Source: Nocardia vaccinii NBRC 15922
GTDB lineage: Bacteria; Actinomycetota; Actinomycetes; Mycobacteriales; Mycobacteriaceae
DNA length: 64,000 bases
Direction of reading: 5' to 3'
Assembly: GCF_001613305.1 (NCBI RefSeq)
Contig: NZ_BDCC01000032.1
Span: 1 to 64,000, forward strand
Shown: in pieces, positions 15,959-24,538 of the stretch
Layout of the letters: each line of letters opens with the position of its first letter
How positions within the stretch are numbered: position 1 is the first letter of the stretch
Made by a program: the position numbers and the translations under genes
The notes under the pieces: generated by a model
Database searches by the model: none
The model's input: the letters and a program-made list of their open reading frames with translations, nothing else
Told to the model about the DNA's origin: nothing

Positions 15959-17286
15959 GGTCCGACCTCCCTGGCGATCTCGGCGAAACATCCGACGAAT
16001 CGGTCGATCTCGTCGGCGCTGGTGTAAATGTGCGTGCTGACCCGGACCGAATCCGCATCGGACCGCCCGCGCGCGGGCGGCACACAGTGCGCGCCGGTGC
16101 GAACCAGGAATCCGGCCTCGGCCAGTACGAAGCCCAGATCCGCCGAACCGATCCCGGCCAGGGTGAAAGACACTGTGCCGTAACCATTTTCGCACGGCGC
16201 GTGGGCCGGGCCGGGGCTGAACTCGAGTCCGGGCTGCGGGCGCAGGCCATCGATGAGCCGGCGGGTCAGCACGCGGTTGTGTTCGGCGATGACGTCGAGG
16301 CCGATCTCGTCGAGTACGTCCAGCGCCGCGCCCAGGGCCAGGATGCCGGGGATGTTGTGGGTGCCGCCCTCGAGCCGTTCGGGCATCGCGGCATAGGTCA
16401 GACTCGATTCCGTCTGCGCCACACCCGAATTCCCGCCGGGAAGGAAGGGGACGAGTTGCTCGTGCACGCGCCGGGAGCAGTAGAGCACCCCGGTGCCGGG
16501 CGCGCCGAACATCTTGTGCGCGGACAGGACCGCGAAATCCGCGCGCAGCTCGGTGACGTCGAGCGGCAGATGCCCGCCGCTCTGGCTGCAGTCGAAGCAG
16601 AGCAGAATGTGCGGATCGAGCCGATCTCGCAACTCCTCGAGGGTGCTCAGCGCACCGAACACATGATGCAGATGGCTCACGGTGATCAACCGGGTGCGGT
16701 GGGAGAGCTTGGCGGCGATGTCGACGGTGTCGGCCTCACCGAGGTCGGTGACCCGGTAGGGGATCAGCCTGATCCGGCGGCCGAAACGGGCCAGGGTGTC
16801 GCGCAGGTGCAGCCAGGGATACACGTTCGAGGCGTGATCGCGTGGGCTGTAGAGGATCTCGTCGCCGTCGTCGAGATTCGCCAGGCCCCAGCTCAGCGCC
16901 ACGGCATTGAGGCCCGCGGTCGCGCCGGGGGTGAAGACGATCTCCTCGGGCGTGGCGCCCAGCCGCGCCGCGGCCCGTTCCCGCACGTGTTCGATGGCGC
17001 GGGTGAGCGTCGTGGCCCACGGATAGGTGCCGCGACCGGCGTTGGCGGTGCGCTCGCGCAGGTATCCCTCGACCGACGCGATCACCGGTGCGGGTTTCTG
17101 CGTGGTCGAGGCGCTGTCCAGATATACCTCCGACGCCGCGCCGATCGCCGGGAAGAGTCGGCGCACGGTGTCGGGCGAGATCGGTTCCGGCGGCGGCGGT
17201 GTCGGCCCGCACGTGGACGAGCTCGGTGCGGGAACCCGGACGGCCGGGTCGGGAGCGGGAACAGGCCCGGATACAGCTGACCGCAA
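15955..17286 (-). CDS. Class V aminotransferase, SufS-like cysteine desulfurase
   Basis: A 443-residue PLP enzyme, first gene of the operon. The PLP lysine is Lys258 in SAHKMFG, and the HHVFG/FDCSQSGGH region matches group II desulfurases. The mobile-loop cysteine that carries the persulfide is present (Cys401 in VRTGAHCVPP). It should release sulfur from cysteine or a related amino acid. An extra N-terminal Pro-rich segment of ~35 residues is unusual. The start is a TTG at 17286 with an AAGGGAG ribosome site eight bases upstream. It is not part of a suf operon; its partners are a decarboxylase and a rhodanese fusion, which points to a dedicated sulfur pathway. Confidence 0.85.
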   Translation of the reverse strand: MRSAVSGPVPAPDPAVRVPAPSSSTCGPTPPPPEPISPDTVRRLFPAIGAASEVYLDSASTTQKPAPVIASVEGYLRERTANAGRGTYPWATTLTRAIEHVRERAAARLGATPEEIVFTPGATAGLNAVALSWGLANLDDGDEILYSPRDHASNVYPWLHLRDTLARFGRRIRLIPYRVTDLGEADTVDIAAKLSHRTRLITVSHLHHVFGALSTLEELRDRLDPHILLCFDCSQSGGHLPLDVTELRADFAVLSAHKMFGAPGTGVLYCSRRVHEQLVPFLPGGNSGVAQTESSLTYAAMPERLEGGTHNIPGILALGAALDVLDEIGLDVIAEHNRVLTRRLIDGLRPQPGLEFSPGPAHAPCENGYGTVSFTLAGIGSADLGFVLAEAGFLVRTGAHCVPPARGRSDADSVRVSTHIYTSADEIDRFVGCFAEIAREVGP

Positions 17287-17443
17287 ACGCGACGCTCCCT
17301 TCGGCTCGTACGCTCCGACTCATCCAACGATACGCACATTCGGCGAGTTGTTCGAAGCGTGTCGCCGACAACGACTTTCGCGGGGGCGTGCCGGGCGCGG
17401 CGAGAATCTCGGAAGATCGCCGCGCCGGAATCCGGTTAACCGG
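17287..17443. other. Short gap upstream of the desulfurase operon
   Basis: About 150 bases between the operon start and the end of the lipoprotein gene. It should contain the promoter of the four-gene operon. No clear -10/-35 pair or repeat was picked out. Confidence 0.35.
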
Positions 17444-17986
17444 TCACTTCCCCGCGGGGTCGGGCCCGCCGGGATTGCACAGCGACTGCACGGTGGCGTC
17501 GTAGCCGACCGCGGGCCGCCACGGCTCCAGATTCCAGCTCGGCTTGTCCGGCGAGACCAGTCGTGCCCATTGCCAATGGCATTCGAATTGGTCGTACATG
17601 CCCGGAGTGTCGGCGTCGGGTGCGTCCTTGCGCACCTCGGCCCAGGCGCGGCCCAGCGCGGCCGGGAACCAGTCGTCCCGGCCCGCCGCGGTCGGGTAGA
17701 CGTGCAGGCGGCGGCCGTCGGAATCGTCGGTCCACTGCGTGTGGTCGATGAGCGGGGTGTTCGGATACGGGTCGGTGGTCGGAACGCCTGCCGACGCGGT
17801 GGAACTCGCCGAGGAAGAGGCGGCCGGCGCGGGCGTCGTGGTGCGGGCCGACACGGTGGCGTGCAGCGCGGCGGACGAGATGGTGCCGACCGCGACCGGA
17901 TCGGATTCGTCGGCCGCGCCGCATCCGCCGGTCAGCAGCGCCGCCAGCAGCATCGCTGCGAGCGGTGGTGCGATGCCGTACCTCAT
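17444..17986 (-). CDS. DUF2599-like lipoprotein
   Basis: A 180-residue exported lipoprotein. The signal peptide ends in the lipobox LTGGC, with the acylated Cys at residue 22. A Ser/Thr/Ala/Pro-rich linker runs to about residue 75. The C-terminal domain has conserved Trp and Cys residues (FECHWQWAR and KPSWNLEPWRP followed by SLCNPGG) and matches actinobacterial DUF2599 proteins as I know them. An AAGGGGG ribosome site precedes the ATG. It is convergent with nothing and divergent from the TerD gene. Function unknown. Confidence 0.78.
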   Translation of the reverse strand: MRYGIAPPLAAMLLAALLTGGCGAADESDPVAVGTISSAALHATVSARTTTPAPAASSSASSTASAGVPTTDPYPNTPLIDHTQWTDDSDGRRLHVYPTAAGRDDWFPAALGRAWAEVRKDAPDADTPGMYDQFECHWQWARLVSPDKPSWNLEPWRPAVGYDATVQSLCNPGGPDPAGK

Positions 17987-18117
17987 CCGATGGCCCCCTT
18001 CGATGGTTTCCTGTCGCGCCCGCCACGGTACCGCGCGGGTCGCGCGGGCGGTCCGGCGCTCCCGCGGCGGGCCGACCCGGCATGGTCGTCCTGCCCGACA
18101 TGACGACGCCCTCGACG

Positions 18118-18129
18118 TACCATGGACCG
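18118..18129 (+). promoter_or_regulatory. Leaderless promoter of the TerD gene
   Basis: A TACCAT -10 box at 18118-18123 is followed by six bases and then the GTG at 18130. This spacing places the transcription start at the start codon. No clear -35 box is visible. Confidence 0.5.
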
Positions 18130-19215
18130 GTGGCCGCACAGCTGACCAAGGGACAGATCGATCGTCTGACCGTCGGGGACCTCACCGTATCCGTGCAACA
18201 CGAGGCGTCGATCGATGTGTCGGCGCTGCTGTTGAATTCGGCCGGACAGGTCCGTAATCAGCGCGATCTGATCTTCTACAACCAGACCACCGGGCCGGGC
18301 GTGCATCTGGCGTCCGGGCAGCAGTCCGGCCTGTCGATCGAATTGCCCTCGTTGCCAAGGGATGTCGATCACGTCCGGGTGATCCTGAACCTGACCGACC
18401 AGCAGGCCCACTTCGGCGATTTCGCGCCGCCGGTGGTGCGCATCGAGGGCCCGAACGCAAATCCGTTGTACGAGTACGTCATCGACGATCTGGGTCGCGA
18501 GGGCGTGGTCATCGCACTGGATCTGGACCGGGTGGGCCGAGGCTGGCAGGTGAACGTGCTCGGATACGGCTACGACGCCGGATTCGAGGCGTTGGTGACT
18601 CAACACGGTGTGCGCGTGGGCGCACCGGGTGAGGACGAAGTGACCTATCGCGGTCCCGCGGAACTGAATCCGGGGCAGGAGATCCCCCTGAACCATGTGC
18701 GCACGGGCGAGCTGAGCATGGTGAAGATGGCGTTGGGCTGGGACCCGGTGCGCGGGCCCCGCCTGCGCAAGGTCGAGGTCGATCTGGATGCCTCCGCGCT
18801 GGTGTTCGCGGGTCACCAGGTGATCGACGCCGCGCTGTTCAGCCAGTTGACCTCGCGGAACGGGGCGGTCCGGCACTCGGGTGACAACGTCGACGGCAGC
18901 GGAGCCGGTGACGACGAGACCATCACCGTGGATCTGGCACGGCTGCCCTCGCAGGTGACGGCGGTGGTGTTCGTGGTGACCTCCTACAAGGGTCACACCT
19001 TCGAACGGGTCCGCCACGCGTTCTGGCGCCTGGATGACGGTGTCGCGGGGATGCAGCTGGCGCGCGGCGATCTGAACGCGGGCGGTTCGCACACCGCGAT
19101 GATCGTCGCGAAAGTCTACCGGGACGGCGGGCCCTGGCGGGTGGCCTCGATCGGCGCGCCGATCGAGGCGACACACCCGCTCGATGCGGTCGAGCACATC
19201 GTCCGGTATCTGTAG
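18130..19215 (+). CDS. Tandem TerD-domain protein
   Basis: A cytoplasmic protein of about 361 residues with two TerD/calcium-binding stress domains. The first (about 1-170) starts AAQLTKGQ and carries DVDHVRVILN and the YEYVIDDLG block. The second (about 175-361) carries LRKVEVDLDASALVF, the acidic NVDGSGAGDDE calcium-type loop and DLNAGGSHTAMIVAKVYR. TerD proteins form stress complexes linked to tellurite, phage and envelope stress resistance. No terZABC cluster is nearby. The GTG at 18130 is preferred for its leaderless promoter; an ATG at 18100 would add ten residues. Confidence 0.88.
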   Translation: MAAQLTKGQIDRLTVGDLTVSVQHEASIDVSALLLNSAGQVRNQRDLIFYNQTTGPGVHLASGQQSGLSIELPSLPRDVDHVRVILNLTDQQAHFGDFAPPVVRIEGPNANPLYEYVIDDLGREGVVIALDLDRVGRGWQVNVLGYGYDAGFEALVTQHGVRVGAPGEDEVTYRGPAELNPGQEIPLNHVRTGELSMVKMALGWDPVRGPRLRKVEVDLDASALVFAGHQVIDAALFSQLTSRNGAVRHSGDNVDGSGAGDDETITVDLARLPSQVTAVVFVVTSYKGHTFERVRHAFWRLDDGVAGMQLARGDLNAGGSHTAMIVAKVYRDGGPWRVASIGAPIEATHPLDAVEHIVRYL

Positions 19216-19258
19216 GCCGTATCGCGTCCGGGCGCCCGGCGGGCCGGAAGCGCGGTGA

Positions 19259-20980
19259 TCAGGCGCTGTCGCGCCCGGTGATCTGGACGATCGGCAGAAC
19301 CAGCGCCGCGGGGGCGGAGGCGGGTACCACCGGATTGTGCGGTGCGACAGGGGAGATGCGCCGATACCCCTCGCCCTGCTCGGGCCGGGTGTCCTGTTCG
19401 CCCTTGTTCGGCCACAGGGCCGCGGCCCGCTCGGCCTGCGCGGTGATCGTCAGTGACGGGTTCACCCCGAGGTTGGCCGAAACCGCGGCGCCGTCGACCA
19501 CGCTCAGCGTCGGATACCCGTACACCCGGTGGTACGGGTCGATCACGCCGTGCTCGGCGTTCGACCCGATCGGCGCGCCACCCAGGAAATGCGCGGTGAG
19601 CGGAATGTTGAACACCTCACCCCAGCTGCCGCCGGCGATACCGCCGATGGTGTCGGCGACCTTGCGGGTCACCTCGTTGCCGACCGGGATCCAAGTCGGA
19701 TTCGGTTGGCCGTGGCCCTGTTTGGAACTCATCGTGCGTCGGCCGAACAGTCCGCGTTTGGTATAGGTGGTGATCGAGTTGTCCAGGTTCTGCATGACGA
19801 GCGAGATGATGGTGCGCTCACTCCAGTTCCGGACGGTGAGCATCGAGATCAGCCGCAACGGATGCTTCAGCACCTCGAGTACGAAGCGCAACCAGCGCGG
19901 GATGCGGCCCCCGCCGTCGACCATGAGCGTCTGCAGCAGGCCCATCGCATTGGATCCCCTACCGTACCGGACCGGCTCGACGTGCGTATCGGCGGTCGGG
20001 TGGATCGAGGAGGTGATGGCCACGCCCCGGGTGAAATCGCGATCCGGGTCCACCGTCCGGGTGGCCGCGCCGACGATCGATTCGGAATTGGTCCGGGTCA
20101 GCTGGCCCAGCCGAGGGGACAGTGCGGGCAGAATTCCCTTGTCCCGCATGGCGAACAACAGTTGCTGGGTGCCGCGGGTACCGGCGGCGAGCACCACGTG
20201 CGAGGCGGTCATTGTGGCCGGCGATTTGCGGACCCAGGCCCCCGTCCGTTCGGTGCCGACCTCCCAGGAACCGTCGGGCAGCGGTCGCACGGCGGTCACC
20301 GTGGTCAACGGAAACACCTGGGCCCCAGCCTGTTCGGCGAGGTATAGGTAGTTCTTGACCAGGGTGTTCTTCGCCCCGTGGCGGCAGCCGGTCATACATT
20401 CGCCGCATTCCAGACAACCGGTGCGTTCGGGGCCCGCACCGCCGAAATACGGGTCCGGAACGGTCTTTCCGGCCTCGCCGAAGAAGACGCCCACGGGTGT
20501 CTGCACGAAGGTGTCGCCGAACCCCATCTCGTCGGCGACCTGTTTGAACACCTCGTCCGCGGGGGTCATATGCGGGTTCTGGACCACGCCGAGCATTTTG
20601 CGGGCCTGCTCGTAATAGGGGGTCAGCTCGGCCCGCCAGTCGGTGATGTCGCGCCACTGCGGATCGGTGAAGAAGGGTGTCGGCGGAACGTACAGGGTAT
20701 TGGCGTAGTTGAGCGAGCCGCCGCCGACGCCCGCGCCCCCGAGGATCAGCACGTCGCGCAACAGGTGGATGCGCTGGATGCCGAGACATCCGAATTTGGG
20801 CGCCCAGATGAACTTGCGCAGATCCCAGCTGGTCGCGGGCAGTTCCGTATCGGCGAAGCGCCGTCCGGCCTCCAGGACCCCGACCCGGTAACCCTTCTCG
20901 ATCAGCCGTAACGCCGTGACACTCCCGCCGAATCCGGAACCGACGATCAGTACGTCGAAATCGGTGTTCCGCTGGGTCAT
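19259..20980 (-). CDS. choD: Cholesterol oxidase, ChoD-like GMC flavoprotein
   Basis: A 573-residue FAD-dependent sterol oxidase of the GMC family that oxidises a 3-beta-hydroxysterol to the 3-keto form. The dinucleotide motif GSGFGG is at residues 14-19, GGAGVGGGSLNYANTL is the second FAD motif, and a GECMTGCRHGAKNT segment and a C-terminal NPSLTITAQAERAA block follow. Length and layout match mycobacterial ChoD (about 578 residues). There is no signal peptide, so it is probably cytoplasmic or membrane-associated. A GAGGAG ribosome site precedes the ATG. It is divergent from the LexA-like gene across a 105-base gap. Confidence 0.85.
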   Translation of the reverse strand: MTQRNTDFDVLIVGSGFGGSVTALRLIEKGYRVGVLEAGRRFADTELPATSWDLRKFIWAPKFGCLGIQRIHLLRDVLILGGAGVGGGSLNYANTLYVPPTPFFTDPQWRDITDWRAELTPYYEQARKMLGVVQNPHMTPADEVFKQVADEMGFGDTFVQTPVGVFFGEAGKTVPDPYFGGAGPERTGCLECGECMTGCRHGAKNTLVKNYLYLAEQAGAQVFPLTTVTAVRPLPDGSWEVGTERTGAWVRKSPATMTASHVVLAAGTRGTQQLLFAMRDKGILPALSPRLGQLTRTNSESIVGAATRTVDPDRDFTRGVAITSSIHPTADTHVEPVRYGRGSNAMGLLQTLMVDGGGRIPRWLRFVLEVLKHPLRLISMLTVRNWSERTIISLVMQNLDNSITTYTKRGLFGRRTMSSKQGHGQPNPTWIPVGNEVTRKVADTIGGIAGGSWGEVFNIPLTAHFLGGAPIGSNAEHGVIDPYHRVYGYPTLSVVDGAAVSANLGVNPSLTITAQAERAAALWPNKGEQDTRPEQGEGYRRISPVAPHNPVVPASAPAALVLPIVQITGRDSA

Positions 20981-21025
20981 GGTCTTGCTCCTCGCATGCT
21001 GTCGCCGCTGACCCGGGTAACGCTA

Positions 21026-21036
21026 CTACTCGGTAG
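21026..21036. promoter_or_regulatory. Small palindrome between choD and the LexA-like gene
   Basis: CTACTCGGTAG is an inverted repeat with 4-bp arms in the shared upstream region. It is a candidate operator for either gene. It does not resemble the usual actinobacterial SOS box. Confidence 0.3.
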
Positions 21037-21073
21037 GTTAGGTCGGCACGGGAGTCCGGCACACGGTGCCGCT

Positions 21074-21085
21074 TAGGATTCCCGG
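21074..21085 (+). promoter_or_regulatory. Leaderless promoter of the LexA-like gene
   Basis: A TAGGAT -10 box at 21074-21079 is followed by six bases and the GTG start at 21086. This supports that start codon and a leaderless transcript. Confidence 0.55.
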
Positions 21086-21742
21086 GTGACCGGATACGAC
21101 GACGCCTTCGAGCACCTCGACACCTCGATTCTGCCGCCCCGCCAGCAGCGGATCCTGGCGGCGATCCGGGATTCGGTGCTGCGGCACGGGTATCCGCCCA
21201 GTACCCGTGAGATCGGGCAGGCGGTGGGGCTGCGTTCCGCCTCGACCGTGTCGCGGCATCTGAAAGCGTTGGAGGACAAGGGTTTCCTGCGGCGCGGCGA
21301 ATCGGTGTCACGGCCGATCGACGTGCGGCTGTTCCTGCGTTCCGCCGCGTCGCCCGAGCGCGACGAGCAGGCCGTCGAGGTGCCCGTGGTCGGCGATATC
21401 GCGGCCGGCACGCCGATCCTGGCGCAGGAGCACGCCGAGGACACCCTCACGCTGTCCCGGCAGCTGGTGGGCCGCGGCACGGTGTTCGGCCTGCGGGTGC
21501 GGGGTGATTCGATGATCGATGCCGCGATCTGCGACGGCGATATCGTCGTCGTGCGCCGCCAGCCCGAGGCCCAGACGGGGGAGATCGTCGCCGCGATGAT
21601 CGACGGCGAGGCCACGGTGAAGGTGTTCCGGCGGCGCAACGGCCACGTCTACCTGGAACCGCGCAATCCGGCCTATTCGGTCATCGACGGCGATACGGCC
21701 GTGGTTCTGGGCAAGGTCGTCTCGGTGATGCGGCGTATGTGA
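21086..21742 (+). CDS. LexA-like self-cleaving repressor (divergent paralogue)
   Basis: A 218-residue S24/LexA-type repressor. The N-terminal winged helix has RYG-type STREIGQAVGLRSASTVSRH. The cleavage site is Ala107-Gly108 in DIAAG, and the catalytic pair is Ser142 (RGDSM) and Lys179 (ATVKV). The dimer/protease half closely follows mycobacterial LexA. The recognition helix reads STVSRHLKALE instead of the usual SSVAHQLRTLE, and no SOS box lies upstream. This suggests a second LexA with its own operator rather than the housekeeping one, though that cannot be proven from this window. Confidence 0.85.
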   Translation: MTGYDDAFEHLDTSILPPRQQRILAAIRDSVLRHGYPPSTREIGQAVGLRSASTVSRHLKALEDKGFLRRGESVSRPIDVRLFLRSAASPERDEQAVEVPVVGDIAAGTPILAQEHAEDTLTLSRQLVGRGTVFGLRVRGDSMIDAAICDGDIVVVRRQPEAQTGEIVAAMIDGEATVKVFRRRNGHVYLEPRNPAYSVIDGDTAVVLGKVVSVMRRM

Positions 21743-21851
21743 TGCCACACAATCTGAAACAAGTCTGGTTCGCCATACGATAGCCGGTCGACTACAGTTC
21801 CGGGCGTCATGTCGTCCGGGGCATCGCTTTGAGTTCGTAACGGAGGTGCGC

Positions 21852-22913
21852 ATGAGGCGCGGAATTCGGATCGCAACGGCTGCCGCGGCAGCCCTTTTCG
21901 CGGGGCTGTCGACCGTGGTCGCGGCAGGCCCCGCCGCCGCGTCCGGCGATCCGGTGATCGCGTCGAAGAATCCGCTGGCCGAGCGTGTCTCCCCGGACGG
22001 TTCCAAACTCACCGGATTCGGTGTCGTGGACGCCACCCATCTGAAGCTGAGCGTGTTCTCCACGGCGATGAACAAGCCCATCACCGTGGAGGTGCAGCGC
22101 CCCGCCGACGCGTCCGTGGCGCGGCCGACGCTGTACCTGCTCAACGGCGCGGGTGGCGGCGAGGACAGCGCCAGCTGGGATGCGAAGGCGCCGGAGGCGC
22201 TGCAGTTCCTGGCCGGCAAGAACGTCAATGTCGTTGAGCCGATCGGCGGCGCGTGGAGCTATTACACCGACTGGCGGGCGGCGGACCCGACGCTCGGGGT
22301 GAACAAGTGGAAGACCTTCCTGACCCAGGAGCTGCCCCCGATCGTCGACGGCGCGCTGGGCACCACCGGCGTGAACGCGATCGCCGGCCTGTCCACCTCG
22401 GGCACATCGGTGCTGGAGCTGGCGATCGCCAAGCCCGGCCTGTACAAGTCCGTGGCCGCGTACAGCGGCTGCGCGCAGATCAGTGACCCCATCGGCTATC
22501 GGTTCGTGAATTTGGCCACCGAGGTCTGGGGCGGCGGCAACACCCTGAACATGTACGGTCCGGAGAACGATCCGATGTGGGCGGCCAACGACCCGTACGT
22601 GCACGCCGATCAGCTGCGCGGGTTGAACCTGTTCATCTCCAGCGGTTCCGGGCTGCCGGGTAAGTACGACGCACTCGACGGCCAATACGCGCTGCCGGGT
22701 GCGTACGGCCTGGCCGATCAGCTGATCATCGGCGGCGTCATCGAGGCGGCGGTCAACGGATGTAGCCACAACCTGCAGGCCAAGCTGAACAAGCTGGGCA
22801 TTCCGGCGACCTACGACTTCACCGCGACCGGCACTCACTCGTGGGGCTACTGGCACGACGATCTGCTCCGGTCGTGGCCGGTGCTGGCCAAGGGCCTGGG
22901 TCTGCCCGCCTGA
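21852..22913 (+). CDS. Secreted antigen-85-type mycolyltransferase/esterase
   Basis: A 353-residue exported alpha/beta hydrolase. Residues 1 to about 31 form a signal peptide ending AAGPAAASG. The nucleophile is Ser181 in GLSTSG (GLSMA in mycobacterial Ag85), and the catalytic His329 lies in THSWGYW, the hallmark HSW.YW of mycolyltransferases. It should transfer mycolic acids between trehalose monomycolate and other acceptors in the cell envelope. A GGAGG site lies five bases before the ATG. A strong hairpin terminator follows. Such enzymes are found only in mycolate-bearing actinobacteria, which supports the organism call. Confidence 0.88.
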   Translation: MRRGIRIATAAAAALFAGLSTVVAAGPAAASGDPVIASKNPLAERVSPDGSKLTGFGVVDATHLKLSVFSTAMNKPITVEVQRPADASVARPTLYLLNGAGGGEDSASWDAKAPEALQFLAGKNVNVVEPIGGAWSYYTDWRAADPTLGVNKWKTFLTQELPPIVDGALGTTGVNAIAGLSTSGTSVLELAIAKPGLYKSVAAYSGCAQISDPIGYRFVNLATEVWGGGNTLNMYGPENDPMWAANDPYVHADQLRGLNLFISSGSGLPGKYDALDGQYALPGAYGLADQLIIGGVIEAAVNGCSHNLQAKLNKLGIPATYDFTATGTHSWGYWHDDLLRSWPVLAKGLGLPA

Positions 22914-22925
22914 GCACCCTCTTCG

Positions 22926-22955
22926 AACGCCCCGTCGCAGCCGCGGCGGGGCGTT
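22926..22955 (+). terminator. Terminator after the mycolyltransferase gene
   Basis: AACGCCCCG (22926-22934) pairs with CGGGGCGTT (22947-22955), with a 12-base loop and a short T-rich tail. It may also serve the convergent glycosidase gene. Confidence 0.75.
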
Positions 22956-22970
22956 TCGTTCGCGCGGCGG

Positions 22971-24281
22971 CTAGAGCGCGACCGGCACGCTGCAACTGTC
23001 CGGCGGGTCCACCCTCGAGCAGGCCAGGGGTGCGCGGGTCGGTCGATAGGTCGCGGGTACGCCACCGGCGCGGGTGATCGCCCGATACGCCTCGACCGCG
23101 TCGGTGGGTTTGCGGGTCAGGCTCGGATCGGTGGTGACATCGACGGTGTAGAGGCCGAAACGCGGTGTGTAACTGCCCCATTCGTAGTTGTCGGTCAGAC
23201 TCCAGTAGTTGTAGCCGAGCAGGTTCATTCCGTCGGCCTTGGCCCGCTGCAGCCAGTAGACCGTATCGCGCAGATGATCCGCGCGGGTGTAGCCGTCGGG
23301 TCGGGGTTTGCCGTTCTCGGTCGGCATCCCGTTCTCCACGACGTACAGCGGTTTGCCCGGAAAAAGCTTGGCGTAGTGGCGAAGCGCGTAGTAGATGCCC
23401 TCGGTTTGCAGGGGTAGCTGCCACATGCCGGGCGCACCGGCCGAACTGCCCGCGGCCGTGGTCCCGGGATCGGGACCGAAATAGTAGTCGACGCCGAGAA
23501 AGTCGAGCTTGTCGGCGACCTTGTCGACGAAGGGCTGATTCACCGAGGTCTCCGCGCCGGGGACGAAGCCGAGATTGCTGGTCACCCTCGCGGCGGGCCG
23601 GACGTGGTGGATGTAGTCGTAGATCTCGTTGTGGGCCAGGGCGAGGCGATCACGCATCGTGGTCGCCTCGCTCTGCGGCAGTGCGCCGATGCGAAGTTCG
23701 GTGCCGATATAGGCGGCCGGTTCGTTGATCGTCACCCACAGCGGATCGCGGGAGGCGTAGCGGTCCACTACTTTCCGGGCGTTGGTCAGCCAGTCCCGCA
23801 CCATGTCCGGATGCCGCCAGCCGCCGCGTGCGGCCGCCCAGCCCGGATATACCCAGTGATCGAGTGTGAGCATCGGCCGCATCCCCGCGCGCACGATGGT
23901 ATCGACGATACCGTCGTAGGCGATCAGCGCCGCATCGTCCCAGCTGCCCGGACCGGGTTGCACCCGCGCCCACTCGATGCTGATGCGATAGACCGTGACG
24001 CCCAGTTGCGCGGCATGGGAGACGTCGTCGGCGTAGTAGTCCCAGAACCGTACCGCCTGCAGACAGGGATCGGCCTTTCCCGAGCCGATGTAGCGGGTCC
24101 AATTGCTGTCCGCCGCATGGCCCTCGGTCTGGAAACCGGAGGAGGACACACCCCAGAGGAATCCGTCTCCGAGTGGCGGCACCCCGGCGGGCGGCGCGGC
24201 CGAGACCGGGCCGGGTGCGAGCAGGGCCGCCGCGGCGGCCGCACTCACGGTGAGGATCTGCCGACGACTCGTCTGCGCCAT
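22971..24281 (-). CDS. Tat-exported GH1-family beta-glycosidase
   Basis: A 436-residue family 1 glycoside hydrolase. It begins with a twin-arginine signal (SRRQILT at about residues 5-11, then a hydrophobic Ala/Leu stretch to ~28). The acid/base Glu187 is in TINEPAAY and the nucleophile Glu316 in VVENGMP, so it should be active on a beta-glucoside or related sugar. A second Tat-type GH1 gene of the same design lies at 55166-56497. Both proteins have a disulfide-like pair near the C-terminus (CSRVDPPDSC here). The ATG at 24281 starts right at the signal peptide; the frame upstream is antisense noise. Substrate unknown. Confidence 0.88.
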   Translation of the reverse strand: MAQTSRRQILTVSAAAAAALLAPGPVSAAPPAGVPPLGDGFLWGVSSSGFQTEGHAADSNWTRYIGSGKADPCLQAVRFWDYYADDVSHAAQLGVTVYRISIEWARVQPGPGSWDDAALIAYDGIVDTIVRAGMRPMLTLDHWVYPGWAAARGGWRHPDMVRDWLTNARKVVDRYASRDPLWVTINEPAAYIGTELRIGALPQSEATTMRDRLALAHNEIYDYIHHVRPAARVTSNLGFVPGAETSVNQPFVDKVADKLDFLGVDYYFGPDPGTTAAGSSAGAPGMWQLPLQTEGIYYALRHYAKLFPGKPLYVVENGMPTENGKPRPDGYTRADHLRDTVYWLQRAKADGMNLLGYNYWSLTDNYEWGSYTPRFGLYTVDVTTDPSLTRKPTDAVEAYRAITRAGGVPATYRPTRAPLACSRVDPPDSCSVPVAL

Positions 24282-24538
24282 CGGGCAAGCGTAGCTGTGA
24301 GATAACTGAAATCCGTGGCGGTCGTACGCGTGTCGCCACGCCGGGTAGTTGCCGAAGATGCTCGGTGACCCGGATCCGGCGCACGGCGGCAGCGCTGCCG
24401 ACGCCGAGGCCGATTCACGTCCGGGTGGCTGCTCGGGCACGGCCGCGGCGGGGCAGCCGCGTGCCGGGGGCCGGTTGTGGTGCGTTTGGTTTGTGCGGAT
24501 CGCACGGATGCCGAGTTCGGAGCGCTCTGGCAGGATCG

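Noticed and set aside
20981..21085. SOS box upstream of the LexA-like gene
   Set aside because: I looked for TCGAAC-N4-GTTCGA and found no match; only the small CTACTCGGTAG palindrome is present.
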